This document shows positions 1 to 8,464 of a DNA stretch of 64,000 nt, piece after piece. Numbering within the stretch: the stretch's first letter is position 1; each line of letters starts with the position of its first letter. A program made the translations under genes and the position numbers. The notes beneath the pieces are model-generated. The model did no database searches. It saw only the letters and a list, made by a program, of their open reading frames with translations, and had not been told where the DNA came from. The stretch covers positions 62,001 through 126,000 of the forward strand of contig NZ_JACLZK010000001.1 of assembly GCF_014253065.1 (NCBI RefSeq). The letters run 5' to 3'. This DNA comes from Campylobacter massiliensis. Its GTDB lineage: Bacteria > Campylobacterota > Campylobacteria > Campylobacterales > Campylobacteraceae.

Positions 1-351
1 CCGAACGAGCGCGCTAAGAACTTGATCCTCATAAAAGTAGATAGCAAGGACAAAATGCTAAGCGGCGAAACTATCGTAACCTCGAGCCTCGCGCTAAAAG
101 ATAAACGCGATCTAAAAGACTACTACGTCACGGCTGGCGATATCGCGGGCGGTAAGTTTTTGGCCTACTCCAAAAACTACAATACCTTGCTCGTGATCGA
201 CCTTGCGGACGCGAAGGTAGTCGACGCCTACGCTATGCCGCAAATCGGCGATATCTCCGGACTAGCGGTAAAGGGCGGTAGCATCTACGCTCTAGCTCAC
301 AAGGACGGCAAAGTAAACGTCGTTGAGCTAAACAACCCTCTGGGCGAGTAA
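1..351 (+). CDS. C-terminal part of a repeat (beta-propeller-like) protein, truncated by the window edge
   Basis: The reading frame is open from base 1, so the true start lies upstream; the TTG at 22 is not a convincing start. The 116 visible residues carry short repeated beta-strand units of the type 'FLAYSKNYNTLLVIDL' and 'SIYALAHKDGKVNVVEL', as in WD40/PQQ-like propeller blades. No catalytic motif is visible. A C-terminal propeller occurs in the Campylobacter DsbB-like protein DsbI, which is one possibility, but the membrane part that would show this lies outside the window. Function unassigned. A strong hairpin follows the stop codon. Confidence 0.6.
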   Translation, partial: PNERAKNLILIKVDSKDKMLSGETIVTSSLALKDKRDLKDYYVTAGDIAGGKFLAYSKNYNTLLVIDLADAKVVDAYAMPQIGDISGLAVKGGSIYALAHKDGKVNVVELNNPLGE

Positions 352-368
352 ATTTAGCCCAAACCAGC

Positions 369-401
369 GCAAATCCGTCCGCGTAAAGCGGGCGAATTTG
401 C
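369..401 (+). terminator. Strong hairpin after the first gene
   Basis: Two 14-base arms (369-382 and 388-401) pair with one mismatch and one G-U around a 5-base loop. The element starts 18 bases after the stop codon. There is no T-tract, so it may be a 3'-end-protecting or factor-dependent terminator structure rather than a classical intrinsic terminator. Confidence 0.5.
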
Positions 402-445
402 CTCCATCCTGAATACTTCTTAAGCTTAAATTCGGTCAAATTTTA

Positions 446-451
446 TATAAT
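446..451 (+). promoter_or_regulatory. Probable -10 box for the nitroreductase gene
   Basis: A perfect TATAAT lies 32 bases upstream of the nitroreductase start. A good ribosome binding site (AAAGGAG) follows just before the ATG at 483. No clear -35 element is present, which is common for Campylobacter sigma-70 promoters. Confidence 0.5.
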
Positions 452-482
452 TTAGCGTAACCATAAAATCAAAGGAGCGAAA

Positions 483-1112
483 ATGAATTTTTTAGAATCT
501 ATGAAATTTCGTCATGCGTGCAAAGTTTTTGACGAGAACAAAAAGATCAGCGCGGGCGAGTTCGACTTTATCCTGGAGGCCGGCAGGCTAAGTCCTAGCT
601 CTACGGGGCTTGAACAGTGGGACTTTTTAGTCGTGCAAAACGAGGAGCTAAGGCAAAAAATCCGCGAAGTCTCGTGGAATCAAGTGCAGATCACATCTTG
701 CTCGCATTTGGTGGTCGTCTTAGCAAAGGTCAAAGAGATAAAATTTGGCAGCAGCTATGTTGATAAAATGATCGCTAGACGCGCAGATAAAGAGCCTGAG
801 ATGATCGCTGCAAGGCAGAAATTTTATCACGACTTTTTGCTATCAAATTTCAAAAACGACGATGAGCTAACATTTCAGTGGTCGCACGAGCAGTGCATGA
901 TAGCTGCGACAAATATGATGAACGCAGCCGCGAGCCTTGGCATAGATAGCTGCCCGATCGAAGGCTTTGATAGACACGCTTTAAATGAAATTTTAGGTCT
1001 TGATGAGAGTGAGCAAAGAGTGGCTATCGTAGTGCCATTTGGCTACCGCCTAAACCCGCAGCCGATAAAATACCGCCGCGAACTAAGCGACGTCGTGAAG
1101 TGGATTTACTAA
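483..1112 (+). CDS. NAD(P)H-dependent nitroreductase family protein
   Basis: This 209-residue protein has the usual length and layout of FMN-dependent NfsB/RdxA-type nitroreductases. The N-terminal 'FRHACKVFDE' corresponds to the FMN-phosphate-binding RxSxRxF region, 'RLSPSSTGLEQWDF' to the second FMN-contact segment, and 'AASLGIDSCPIEGFD' to the late conserved segment. The expected role is two-electron reduction of nitro or quinone substrates in the cytoplasm; the physiological substrate is not known. The ATG at 483 is preceded by AAAGGAG. It appears monocistronic, with its own -10 upstream and a long gap downstream. In related bacteria such enzymes activate metronidazole-type prodrugs, but that cannot be inferred for this copy from sequence alone. 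Confidence 0.85.
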   Translation: MNFLESMKFRHACKVFDENKKISAGEFDFILEAGRLSPSSTGLEQWDFLVVQNEELRQKIREVSWNQVQITSCSHLVVVLAKVKEIKFGSSYVDKMIARRADKEPEMIAARQKFYHDFLLSNFKNDDELTFQWSHEQCMIAATNMMNAAASLGIDSCPIEGFDRHALNEILGLDESEQRVAIVVPFGYRLNPQPIKYRRELSDVVKWIY

Positions 1113-1655
1113 ATTTAGCAGCTACGTAAATTTAAATTTAACTTAGTCGGCGCGAACTCAACGCGGTTTTGACGCCGGCTAGATTTTAAATTCGAGTTTT
1201 GTTGCTCAAATTTATGCAAATTTATTTGCTAAGGCGACAAATCTACAGTTGTAGCACACACACCGCAGACGACGCGAAGGCGCCAAACGCGGTTTGTATA
1301 TTTGCGGCAAAGATTTTTGATAAACTGCCGTTTGACAAGCGGTAGCGCTATCTAGGACAGCCGTAGAGAAACTGCAAGACGCGATAATTGCTTGGGCAAA
1401 AAATGACCGCGCTTATTTCGCGCGATACTCACTTTTATACGAGCGAGCATTTGGCCGCGCTGCGCCGTGAAAGTCGGCGTAAGCCAGTTGCGGGCGCCCG
1501 TATTTATTTTGCGAACGGCTCGGAAAATTTGCTCAAATTTAAGACACAAAATTCGGCGAAATTTTAAATTTGCCGATTCCATCAATTCCAAATTTTAAGA
1601 ATTTCTGACCGTGAAAATTTACGGAGCTTGCAATTTTAGCCAAACTCAAATTAGG
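1113..1655. other. Intergenic region without a supportable gene
   Basis: About 540 bases between the convergent nitroreductase and SGNH genes. The only forward ORF with an ATG (1403-1567, 54 codons) has no clear ribosome binding site and no recognisable family; stops break its frame upstream. A 79-codon minus-strand ORF overlaps it and looks like a shadow. The region is rich in AAATTT words. It could be a decayed gene, but I cannot name an ancestor. Confidence 0.5.
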
Positions 1656-2765
1656 CTAAAAATTATCGCTCTGCCCGTTTAGCAGTTTGTCCACGACGTA
1701 GACGGCGATCTTTTTAGCGCCGTTCATGCTGATGTGCATGCCGTCATCCTTGCGTAGCGGCTTTTTGTCGGCACCCTCTTTTAGATACTTGCCGTTATCG
1801 CAGATCGCGCCGCTGATATCTATGTAGCGCGCACCGTATTTTTGCGCCGAGTTCTTGTATATCAGGTTTAGCGCCTTCATTTTTTTGTCGAATTTCTCGC
1901 TTTTCATACACGGCACTCCCAGCCATACGACCTGCGCGCCGTGCTGCCCTGCGATCTCGTAGATCTCGGCGATCCTGCCCTCGTAGGCCTCGCGCCACGC
2001 GTCTGTGCCAAAGTCCAGCGCCTGCTCGTCAAAGGTGTAGCTATAAGCGTCGTTTGCGCCAAAAAGCGCGAATATCAGCAAATTTTGCGGGCGATTTTCT
2101 AAGCTTGCTAGCGCCGCCTTTAGCTCCTCGCTCCAGTCGTAAAATTTCTTATTTGTTAGCCCCGTGCTTGCTTTTGCCATATTTTTGATTGAGATTTTGC
2201 TCGTTTTTAGTGCGTTTTCAAAACCCCAGCCAAAGCCTTGCATTATGGAGTCGCCTATCAAAATGATGCCCAAATTTTCGTTTAGCTCGATATCAAAAGT
2301 CGCGGATTTATTTGTTTTGCTTGGAGCGCTCGGCGTTAAATTTGACGCTAGCGAGCCGTTTTTGTCTAAATTTAAAGCGGTTTTAGCAGGAGAAATTTGA
2401 GCGGTTTGCGCAGTTAAATTAGCCTCTTTTACCGCACCGATACTAGGCGTTAAATTTTGCGTATTTTGAGCGTTTAAATTTGCTGGCTCGATTTGCGGTG
2501 TGGTTAGATTTTGCTCCGTTTTAGCGCTAGTTGCGACCTGTTTTTTATCGCCAGAAAAAATACCCGTAAATTTATCAATGGCCGATTTTGTACTCTGCAA
2601 GCCGTCCTCCGCCGCGCTTATAAATTTATCGCTCAGTGCCATCGCGCGCTCGTCTGTGATGAAAAAATCCTTTTGATATTTGGCTTCGTAGTAGTTTGAC
2701 AGCGGTCGCAAAAATAGCGCAATCAGCGTAAAAAATGCGAGAAATACCCCAAAAAACGCTCTCAT
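1656..2765 (-). CDS. SGNH/GDSL-family (DUF459-like) esterase, putative PatB-like O-acetyltransferase
   Basis: 369 residues: an N-terminal membrane anchor (about residues 4-20), a long Thr/Asn/Ala-rich low-complexity linker (about 75-155), then an SGNH hydrolase domain. The domain shows the block I GDS at 171-173 (nucleophile Ser), the block III G-x-N-D at 236-239, and a block V D-x-x-H at 341-344. This arrangement fits a periplasmic, membrane-tethered acyl-ester enzyme. The start overlaps the stop of the upstream MBOAT gene by one base (TAATG), so the two are translationally coupled. MBOAT plus SGNH pairs transfer O-acetyl groups to envelope polysaccharide; in Campylobacter the known pair (PatA/PatB) acetylates peptidoglycan. 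The exact substrate here is inference. Confidence 0.8.
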   Translation of the reverse strand: MRAFFGVFLAFFTLIALFLRPLSNYYEAKYQKDFFITDERAMALSDKFISAAEDGLQSTKSAIDKFTGIFSGDKKQVATSAKTEQNLTTPQIEPANLNAQNTQNLTPSIGAVKEANLTAQTAQISPAKTALNLDKNGSLASNLTPSAPSKTNKSATFDIELNENLGIILIGDSIMQGFGWGFENALKTSKISIKNMAKASTGLTNKKFYDWSEELKAALASLENRPQNLLIFALFGANDAYSYTFDEQALDFGTDAWREAYEGRIAEIYEIAGQHGAQVVWLGVPCMKSEKFDKKMKALNLIYKNSAQKYGARYIDISGAICDNGKYLKEGADKKPLRKDDGMHISMNGAKKIAVYVVDKLLNGQSDNF

Positions 2766-4099
2766 TAAAATCCTTGATATATAAAGTTAGGCATACCGGA
2801 CGGCATCAAAAAGTAAATAATTATCCCAAAAATCGCCAAAAAAACGGCTGAAAAAATAACGTTTATATTTTCAAAAAATTTAACTAAAATTGGATAAACG
2901 TCAAGCGCGGCGTATAAAAATACAAAGGCAAAAACGCCCGCAAACAGCGCGCAAATCGCAAGAAGCTCGCCGCCCGAGTTTCTAAAAATCGCCCCGATAT
3001 AGCGCACCGCCCCCTCAAAATCCATCGTGAAAAAGACCCAAACCATGCTCACGAAAATAAACGTAAAATATCGTCCAAGTATGGCCGAATTTGGCCATTT
3101 GCGCTCGTCGGTTAAGTTTAAAAACACGACGCCAAGGCCGTGGATGAGCCCCCAGAGTAAAAAGCTAAGTCCCGCACCGTGCCAGACGCCCGAGATCGCA
3201 AAGACTAGCATCACGTTTAGCTGCGTCTGCGCCTGCGTGCCGCGACTGCCTCCCAGCGGGAAATAGACGCACTCTTTAAAAAAATTCATAAGGCTGATGT
3301 GCCAATTTTGCCAGAAAATTTTTAAATTTCGCGCCGTAAAAGGACGGTTGAAGTTTTGCGGCAAAACAAAACCGCACATGAGTCCTAGCGCCGTCACGAA
3401 GTCCACGTAGCCGCTAAAATCGGCGTAAAGCAGCACGCTGTAGCCAAAAAGCGCGCCAAGAAGCTGCGAGGCGGGTAGGGTGGGTGCGGCAAAAACGGGA
3501 TTAACTATCTCGAAAAGATGGTTTGCGACGATGAGTTTTTTAAAAAGCGCGGAGCACAAAAGCGCGAATATGACGGGGCTAGCGCGAAAAACCTTGGGCG
3601 AATTTAGCGTCTCGAAAAATGGCTTTGGCCGCAAAATCGGGCCCGAAATAACCGCAGCAAAAAAGCTAAGAAAAATCAGCGTATCAAGGTAGCTAGGCGC
3701 CTCTAGTTCGCCCTCTCGCACGGCTTTTAGTAGCAAAATACTCATAAACGAATAAAACGAAATGCCAAGCGGTAAAATGATGGTTTCAAGTCTCATGACG
3801 CCGAATTTGATCGTAAAATACCCGCCGTATTTAAAAAACGCAAGCGCGCAAAGCACGAAAATAACGCCCGCAGCGAACGGAATCGCGGAGTCCTTGCTCT
3901 GAGCCGCCCTCGCAAAAAGAAAAATCGCGGTGCTAAAGATAAAATTTATGATTAGAAATTTAAGCCCGAACGAGGCTAAAAATAGATAAGAAAAAGCGAG
4001 TAAAACGGCTTTTTGCAGGTGCGGGCGTGTGTTTAAAAAATAATAAATCGGCCAAAAAATAAAAAAGCACAAGCCAAATTCTATGGAAAAAAGATTCAT
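2765..4099 (-). CDS. MBOAT-family membrane O-acyltransferase (AlgI/PatA-like)
   Basis: 444 residues with about ten hydrophobic segments. The MBOAT signature is clear: a 'WHISL' motif with His267, and 'GVWHGAG' with the conserved catalytic His307, followed by 'WGLIHG' (His320). Proteins of this family move acyl groups from the cytoplasmic side across the inner membrane for transfer to an exported polysaccharide by a periplasmic partner. The partner here is the coupled SGNH protein encoded directly downstream with a one-base overlap. Length and gene order match PatA-PatB peptidoglycan O-acetylation loci; an alginate-like exopolysaccharide role is less likely because no polymer synthesis genes are nearby. 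Confidence 0.85.
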   Translation of the reverse strand: MNLFSIEFGLCFFIFWPIYYFLNTRPHLQKAVLLAFSYLFLASFGLKFLIINFIFSTAIFLFARAAQSKDSAIPFAAGVIFVLCALAFFKYGGYFTIKFGVMRLETIILPLGISFYSFMSILLLKAVREGELEAPSYLDTLIFLSFFAAVISGPILRPKPFFETLNSPKVFRASPVIFALLCSALFKKLIVANHLFEIVNPVFAAPTLPASQLLGALFGYSVLLYADFSGYVDFVTALGLMCGFVLPQNFNRPFTARNLKIFWQNWHISLMNFFKECVYFPLGGSRGTQAQTQLNVMLVFAISGVWHGAGLSFLLWGLIHGLGVVFLNLTDERKWPNSAILGRYFTFIFVSMVWVFFTMDFEGAVRYIGAIFRNSGGELLAICALFAGVFAFVFLYAALDVYPILVKFFENINVIFSAVFLAIFGIIIYFLMPSGMPNFIYQGF

Positions 4100-4161
4100 A
4101 TCCCGCCTAAATTTTTGCGTAATTATATAAAAAAATTATTTTGGGTTAGGTTAAATTTGCG

Positions 4162-4281
4162 TTTGACGGGAATTTAAAATTTGACTTGCGGTTTTGCTTG
4201 CGCGTGTTTTAAATTCGCCGTCAAATTTGGGGCTTAAATTTGAGTTTAAAACGGCTCAAATTCGCGTCCAAATTTGAGCCC
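4162..4281 (-). terminator. Two tandem hairpins between the mod operon and the MBOAT gene
   Basis: Hairpin one pairs 4162-4179 with 4207-4225 (one bulged base). Hairpin two pairs 4230-4244 with 4267-4281 with few mismatches. They lie 37 bases past the end of the minus-strand mod/redoxin operon and before the next minus-strand gene, so they probably end mod transcription. Both are built of AAATTT-type words common in this genome. Confidence 0.5.
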
Positions 4282-4317
4282 TAAATCTCTCGCCCTCTTG
4301 CGTAAAATCAGCCAAAT

Positions 4318-4785
4318 TTAAAGCAGCTCTATTGCCGCGAGTACGTTTGTAGCATCGTTTACGGGCTCTGCCACGTCGTTAAATCTTTTTACGACTTCGC
4401 CGTTTTTGATAATCAGAGTTTGGCGGCGGTAAAATTTCTTGCCGTCGTTCGTGGTAAAAGTTTGCAAATTTAGCGGGGATTCTAGCTCGAAGTTTTCGTC
4501 GCTTAAAAAGATAAAATTTGCGCCTACGCTTTGTTTAAATTCGTTCATATTTTCTACGCTTTGAGAGCCGACGGCGATTAGCGCAAAGCCCGCGGATTCG
4601 AGCTTTGCAAGGTTTTCCTGGTAGGCTTTGCACTGAAGCGTGCAGCCCGTTAATCCCTTTAAATCCTTTAAATTTTCAGGCAAAAACTTCCCGCTCTCGC
4701 CCATTTTCGGATATGTAAAAACTATGCAGTTTTTGCCGCCTATTAGCTCGTTAAATTTGACCGGATTTGCGTTTATATCTTTCAT
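4318..4785 (-). CDS. Peroxiredoxin-like (AhpC/TSA, redoxin) protein, last gene of the mod operon
   Basis: 155 residues with a thioredoxin-fold peroxiredoxin layout. 'GLTGCTLQCKAYQENL' (Cys48 and Cys52) occupies the place of the 'TPGCT..AC' motif of BCP/PrxQ enzymes, although the second Cys is four rather than five residues away. The later 'TFTTNDGKKFYRRQTLIIKNGEV' resembles the C-terminal strand region. The likely role is thiol-dependent reduction of peroxides in the cytoplasm. It starts within the modB stop codon (4-base overlap), so it is co-translated with the molybdate transporter, an unusual partnership. The short motif spacing and missing Pro leave its peroxidase activity uncertain. Confidence 0.7.
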   Translation of the reverse strand: MKDINANPVKFNELIGGKNCIVFTYPKMGESGKFLPENLKDLKGLTGCTLQCKAYQENLAKLESAGFALIAVGSQSVENMNEFKQSVGANFIFLSDENFELESPLNLQTFTTNDGKKFYRRQTLIIKNGEVVKRFNDVAEPVNDATNVLAAIELL

Positions 4786-5456
4786 TGCGTCCTCTTTGCG
4801 TGTGAATTGTTGAAAAAATAGACTAAAAATAGCACCGCAAAGCTTATAAACAGCATAATTGCCGAATAAACGTGCGCTTTGGTGTAGTCCATGAGCTCGA
4901 CGGCCTCGTAGATGGCGATACTGGCGACTTTAGTCTTATCCCCGACGCTACCGCCTATCATCAGCACGACGCCAAATTCGCCCAAAGTATGCGCAAAACT
5001 CACTATGAGAGCGGTCAGAAGCGAGGGTTTGATGTTTGGCAGAGCGACTCTAAAAAGCGTCTCCCATTTGCCTTTGCCCAGCGAGTAGCTCGCCTCAAAA
5101 AGGCTCTTTGGCAGGCTAGCAAAACCCGCCTGAAGCGGCTGAAACATAAAAGGCAGCGAGTAAATGCAGCTAGCGATGATGAGGCCTGAAAAGTTAAAAA
5201 CCAAACGGATATCAAAGGTTTCCTCAAAAAATTTGCCTAAAAAGTTGTAAGGCGAGAGAAAAACCAGTAGGTAAAAGCCTAGCACCGAAGGCGGCAGCAC
5301 CAGAGGCAGCGAGATCACGGCCTCGAGCACGGGTTTAAATTTAAAACTCGCTCGGCTAAGCCAAAACGCAACCGGCAGCATGAGAAAAAACAGGATCGCA
5401 GTCGAGATAAAAGCAAGTTTTAGCGAGAGGTAAAAGGGCGTAAAATCGATATTCAT
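4782..5456 (-). CDS. modB: Molybdate ABC transporter permease ModB
   Basis: 224 residues with five to six membrane segments, the normal size for ModB. The ABC-permease EAA loop is visible as 'EASYSLGKGKWETLFRVALPNIKPSL', the surface that docks onto the ATPase. The 'SFAHTLGEFGVVLMIGGS' segment is typical of molybdate/tungstate permeases. It forms the inner-membrane channel of the ModABC importer. It overlaps modC upstream and the redoxin gene downstream by 4 bases each. A tungstate-specific role (TupB) cannot be excluded from the permease alone, but the neighbouring modA and modE favour molybdate. Confidence 0.9.
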   Translation of the reverse strand: MNIDFTPFYLSLKLAFISTAILFFLMLPVAFWLSRASFKFKPVLEAVISLPLVLPPSVLGFYLLVFLSPYNFLGKFFEETFDIRLVFNFSGLIIASCIYSLPFMFQPLQAGFASLPKSLFEASYSLGKGKWETLFRVALPNIKPSLLTALIVSFAHTLGEFGVVLMIGGSVGDKTKVASIAIYEAVELMDYTKAHVYSAIMLFISFAVLFLVYFFNNSHAKRTQ

Positions 5457-6373
5457 TTTGGCTCGCTTTGCGCGTAAATATCGGTGTTTCGCTCGTCAAA
5501 TTTGTCGTTTTCGCCACCGTTTTTTTGCAAATTTAACCCAAACGCCTTGGCGCTTATCGCCGCTTCGTCGCCTGCTTTTAAATTTGCAGCTTCCGCGGCG
5601 CTTAGAGCCACTTCGCAAAGCTGCCCACCTACGGAGACTACGGCTACGTAGATGGCATCGCGCTTTGAGATCTCTAAAATTTTTGCCGGCAGGCTAAATT
5701 TCTGCGAGCCTCTGTGCCTCAAAAATATCTCGCCCGGCCCGCCTTCTTGAGCTATTTTGCCTCCGTCAAGTACGAAGACTTTTGAGGCGAGTTTGTAGAT
5801 CTCCGCGACGTCGTGGCTAACCAAAATCGTCGTCATATCAAACTCGGCGTGCACCTTGGCAAGGTAGTCTTGCAGTTTTTCGCGCATGGCGTTATCAAGC
5901 GCCGAGAGCGGCTCGTCGAGTAGTAAAATTTCAGGCTTTCGCATGAGTGCGCGGGCTAGGGCGGCGCGCTGCTTTTGACCGCCCGAGAGCTGCGAGATAG
6001 CGGCGTTTTCTAGCGAGCTCATCTCGACAAGACCCAGCAGCTTGCGGGCTAAATTTACGTCGTTATTTGCAAAAAGCAGGTTTTTCATCACGTTCATATT
6101 CGGAAAAAGCGCGTAGTCTTGAAACAAAAACCCGATATTTCGGCTTTGCGGCGGAGCGAAGTTTTTACTGTCAAAAAGCGTTCTTCCGCCTGCTTTTATC
6201 GTTCCGCTATCAGGCGTTTCAAAGCCCGCGATCAGGCGTAAAAGCGTAGTTTTGCCGCTGCCGCTTTTGCCGTACAAGGCGACGAATTCGCCCTTTTTGA
6301 CGTTTAAATTTACGTCTAACTCAAATTTCCCGTTTGCGCCGTTTAGGCTTTTTATGCAGTTTAGTTCTATCAT
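5453..6373 (-). CDS. modC: Molybdate ABC transporter ATP-binding protein ModC
   Basis: 306 residues. The ATPase domain shows Walker A 'GKSGSGKTT' (35-43), the Q-loop 'FLFQDY', the ABC signature 'LSGGQ' (129-133), Walker B 'LLLDEP' (150-155), and the switch His in 'VSHDV'. The region after about 215 resembles a single TOBE/Mop oxyanion-binding domain ('DAIYVAVVSVGGQLCEVALS'), as in ModC proteins. It powers molybdate import through ModB. It overlaps the mop-like gene upstream and modB downstream by 4 bases each, within one coupled operon. Confidence 0.92.
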   Translation of the reverse strand: MIELNCIKSLNGANGKFELDVNLNVKKGEFVALYGKSGSGKTTLLRLIAGFETPDSGTIKAGGRTLFDSKNFAPPQSRNIGFLFQDYALFPNMNVMKNLLFANNDVNLARKLLGLVEMSSLENAAISQLSGGQKQRAALARALMRKPEILLLDEPLSALDNAMREKLQDYLAKVHAEFDMTTILVSHDVAEIYKLASKVFVLDGGKIAQEGGPGEIFLRHRGSQKFSLPAKILEISKRDAIYVAVVSVGGQLCEVALSAAEAANLKAGDEAAISAKAFGLNLQKNGGENDKFDERNTDIYAQSEPK

Positions 6374-6750
6374 GCGATGTAGAGCGAGGTTGCCTTGACG
6401 TAGGCGTAAATTTGATCGCCCAGCGCTAAATTTAGCCGCTTTAGCGATGCCGTAGAGATGATGCTTTCAAACTCAAACTCACCCGCGTTTAGATGCAGCG
6501 AGCTTGTGATCTCGCCTTTTTGGATGTCTGAAATTCGCACTTTTATCTTGTTTGAGACCGAGCAGTTTAAAAGCGGGGAAGTAGCGACGAATACGTCCGA
6601 GCTTTTAAAGCCTACCCAAACTTCGTCGCCGATTTTTAAATTTTGCAGATTTTCTAAAGAGAGCATTTTTAGGCTTAAATTTTCGGCGCTAAACTCAAAA
6701 ACGCTAACGCCGTCATTTTGCTCTATCGCCGAAATTTTAGCCTTTATCAC
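6370..6750 (-). CDS. TOBE/Mop-domain molybdate-binding protein
   Basis: 126 residues, essentially two small beta-barrel Mop-like repeats ('MIKAKISAIEQNDGVSVFEF' and 'NKIKVRISDIQKGEITSSLHLNAG'). This is the fold that binds molybdate in ModE, ModC and molbindins. There is no DNA-binding or ATPase domain. It lies between modA and modC with 4-base overlaps on both sides, the same relative place as the molybdenum-pterin-binding-like protein in the C. jejuni mod locus. It probably stores or buffers molybdate in the cytoplasm; a role in transport regulation is possible. Confidence 0.8.
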   Translation of the reverse strand: MIKAKISAIEQNDGVSVFEFSAENLSLKMLSLENLQNLKIGDEVWVGFKSSDVFVATSPLLNCSVSNKIKVRISDIQKGEITSSLHLNAGEFEFESIISTASLKRLNLALGDQIYAYVKATSLYIA

Positions 6751-7496
6751 GGGACGACGTATCCGAATTTTCTAAAGATTTCCTTCGCGCGGTCGCTTCT
6801 GATGAAGTCGTAGAAAGCTTTTGCTTCGGGATTGTTTTCGCCGTGTTTTAGGATAACCATGCCTTGGTCGATCGGGGTGTAAAGCGCGGGATCTATAAGG
6901 ATGAAGTTTTTACCCTCTTTGTACTCGGCCATTTTTTTATCGTACATAGCAGAGGCCGCGATAAATCCTACATCGGCAGCGCTTAGAGCTTGGCTTAGAG
7001 CCTCGCCGATAGATTTTGCTAGGATGACGTTTTTCTCGACTTTATCGTAGATGCCCGCTTTTTTTAGAGCTTCGATGCTAGCTTTGCCGTACGGAGCGGT
7101 TTCTGGGTTTGCGATCGCGATGGCTTTTAGGCCTTCTACCGCGTTTATACCCTTAGCTAGATCGATATCTCTGATCGTAAATAGCGCAAGTGCGCCCTGA
7201 GCGTATACTACGGGCTTGGTTACGGCAAATTTAGTATCGTATAGATCCTCTACGAATTTCATATTTGCAGCCATGAAAACGTCGGCCGGAGCGCCGTTTT
7301 TGACCTGGGTAGATAGCGCGCCGCTAGCTCCTAGTGTGACGGTTACTTTGGTGTCGGGATTTGTTTTAGCAAACTCCGCTTTTAGCTCGTCAAACGCGTA
7401 AGTGACGTTTGCTGCTGCAAATACGTTGATCTCGCCCGCGTTTAGATGAAAAGCCGCGAGAGCCGCGACGACTAACGAAAAAAATGTTTTTTTCAT
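6747..7496 (-). CDS. modA: Periplasmic molybdate-binding protein ModA
   Basis: 249 residues with a Sec signal peptide (about residues 1-20, ending 'FHLNAG'). The mature protein opens with 'EINVFAAANVTYAFDELKAEF' and contains 'VTLGASGALSTQVKNGAPADVFMAAN', the ModA pattern of Ser/Ala residues that hold the tetrahedral oxyanion. It captures molybdate (possibly tungstate) in the periplasm for ModBC. It follows modE by two bases and overlaps the mop-like gene by four. Confidence 0.92.
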   Translation of the reverse strand: MKKTFFSLVVAALAAFHLNAGEINVFAAANVTYAFDELKAEFAKTNPDTKVTVTLGASGALSTQVKNGAPADVFMAANMKFVEDLYDTKFAVTKPVVYAQGALALFTIRDIDLAKGINAVEGLKAIAIANPETAPYGKASIEALKKAGIYDKVEKNVILAKSIGEALSQALSAADVGFIAASAMYDKKMAEYKEGKNFILIDPALYTPIDQGMVILKHGENNPEAKAFYDFIRSDRAKEIFRKFGYVVP

Positions 7497-7498
7497 TT

Positions 7499-8281
7499 TT
7501 ATACTCCTATTATGATTTGACTTGCTTTGATTATAGCGGTGAGCTCGTCGCCCACGCCGATGCGCATTTGCATCGCGCTTTCTTTGGTGATGATAGAGGT
7601 TATCGTCTGATGATTGCTGATTTCTAGCACGATTTCGGCGTTTACGGAGCCGATTTTAGCCTCGATAACGCGTCCTTTTAGTAAATTTGCCGCGCTTAGT
7701 TTTAGATTTTCCTCTTTTGCGAGCATCACGCTTGGAGCTTTAAAGATAAATACGACTTTTTTGCCGACCTTTAAATTTAGATTTTTTTCAGACTCGACCG
7801 TGACATTGGCGCGTAAAATTTCGCCATTTGAGAGCTTGGCGCTTATTTGCGAATTTACCGCGCCCGTTTTTACGTCCGTGATCTCGCAGCTTAGCTGGTT
7901 TCTGGCGCTTAGACTCATGCTCATGCGCTGTAAATTTAAAATTTCGTTCGTATCGACGTTTATATTTGAACAAACTTTTTCTAAAAATATCTTTTGGCTC
8001 TCTAGCATCGCGTCGTATAGCGCGATCATCTTTTTACCGTAGGGCGTAAGCTCCGAGCCGCTGTTTTTCTTGTTGCCTTCGGCTCTTGCGATTAGCGGTT
8101 CGTCCGAGCGGTTATTTAGCGCATCCAGGCTGTCCCATGCGTTTTTGTACGAGATGCCGACGTACTCGGCGGCTTTGGTTATGCTTTTTGTGTGTTCGAC
8201 GGCCTTTAAAAGCTCTATATGCTTAGCTAGCACCGATACGCCGCTATCTAAAAATAGCTCTAAACTAACGTCTGCTTTCAT
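7499..8281 (-). CDS. modE: ModE-type molybdate-responsive transcriptional regulator
   Basis: 260 residues: an N-terminal winged helix-turn-helix of the LysR/ModE type ('LLKAVEHTKSITKAAEYVGISYKNAWDSLDAL', about 23-55) and two C-terminal Mop/TOBE domains (about 125-258) that bind molybdate. This is full-length ModE. It is the first gene of the mod operon and is read away from mlaA. By family knowledge, ModE with molybdate represses mod uptake genes and may tune molybdoenzyme genes. A strong purine-rich ribosome binding site (GGGGGA) precedes the ATG. Autoregulation is likely but not shown. Confidence 0.9.
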   Translation of the reverse strand: MKADVSLELFLDSGVSVLAKHIELLKAVEHTKSITKAAEYVGISYKNAWDSLDALNNRSDEPLIARAEGNKKNSGSELTPYGKKMIALYDAMLESQKIFLEKVCSNINVDTNEILNLQRMSMSLSARNQLSCEITDVKTGAVNSQISAKLSNGEILRANVTVESEKNLNLKVGKKVVFIFKAPSVMLAKEENLKLSAANLLKGRVIEAKIGSVNAEIVLEISNHQTITSIITKESAMQMRIGVGDELTAIIKASQIIIGV

Positions 8282-8330
8282 GAAAATCCCCCAAATTCTA
8301 TCAATATAAAAAAATAATTTGCTAGGAAGT

Positions 8331-8344
8331 ATATTTAAATATAT
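8331..8344. promoter_or_regulatory. A/T palindrome in the modE-mlaA divergent region
   Basis: TATATTTAAATATA is a perfect 14-base palindrome 50 bases upstream of the modE start, in the 183-base region between the divergent modE and mlaA genes. Known ModE sites are A/T-rich palindromes with TATA half-sites, so this is a candidate ModE operator. It could equally be a pair of back-to-back -10 elements. Confidence 0.35.
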
Positions 8345-8464
8345 ATGAAAAATAACTTAAAGAAACTTCGTAATACCGGGCATTTTGAAATTTATAAATT
8401 TAAAAGCTACATTGAGATAAAATCTCAGGTTACTGCCTTTGCAGACTTGAAATTCGGAGATTTG

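Noticed and set aside
1352-1591. 79-codon minus-strand ORF between the nitroreductase and SGNH genes
   Set aside because: No ribosome binding site, basic low-complexity composition, no family.
8345-8464. N-terminal extension of mlaA to the ATG at 8345
   Set aside because: The 40 extra residues precede the signal peptide, which must be N-terminal, and GGAG stands before the ATG at 8465.
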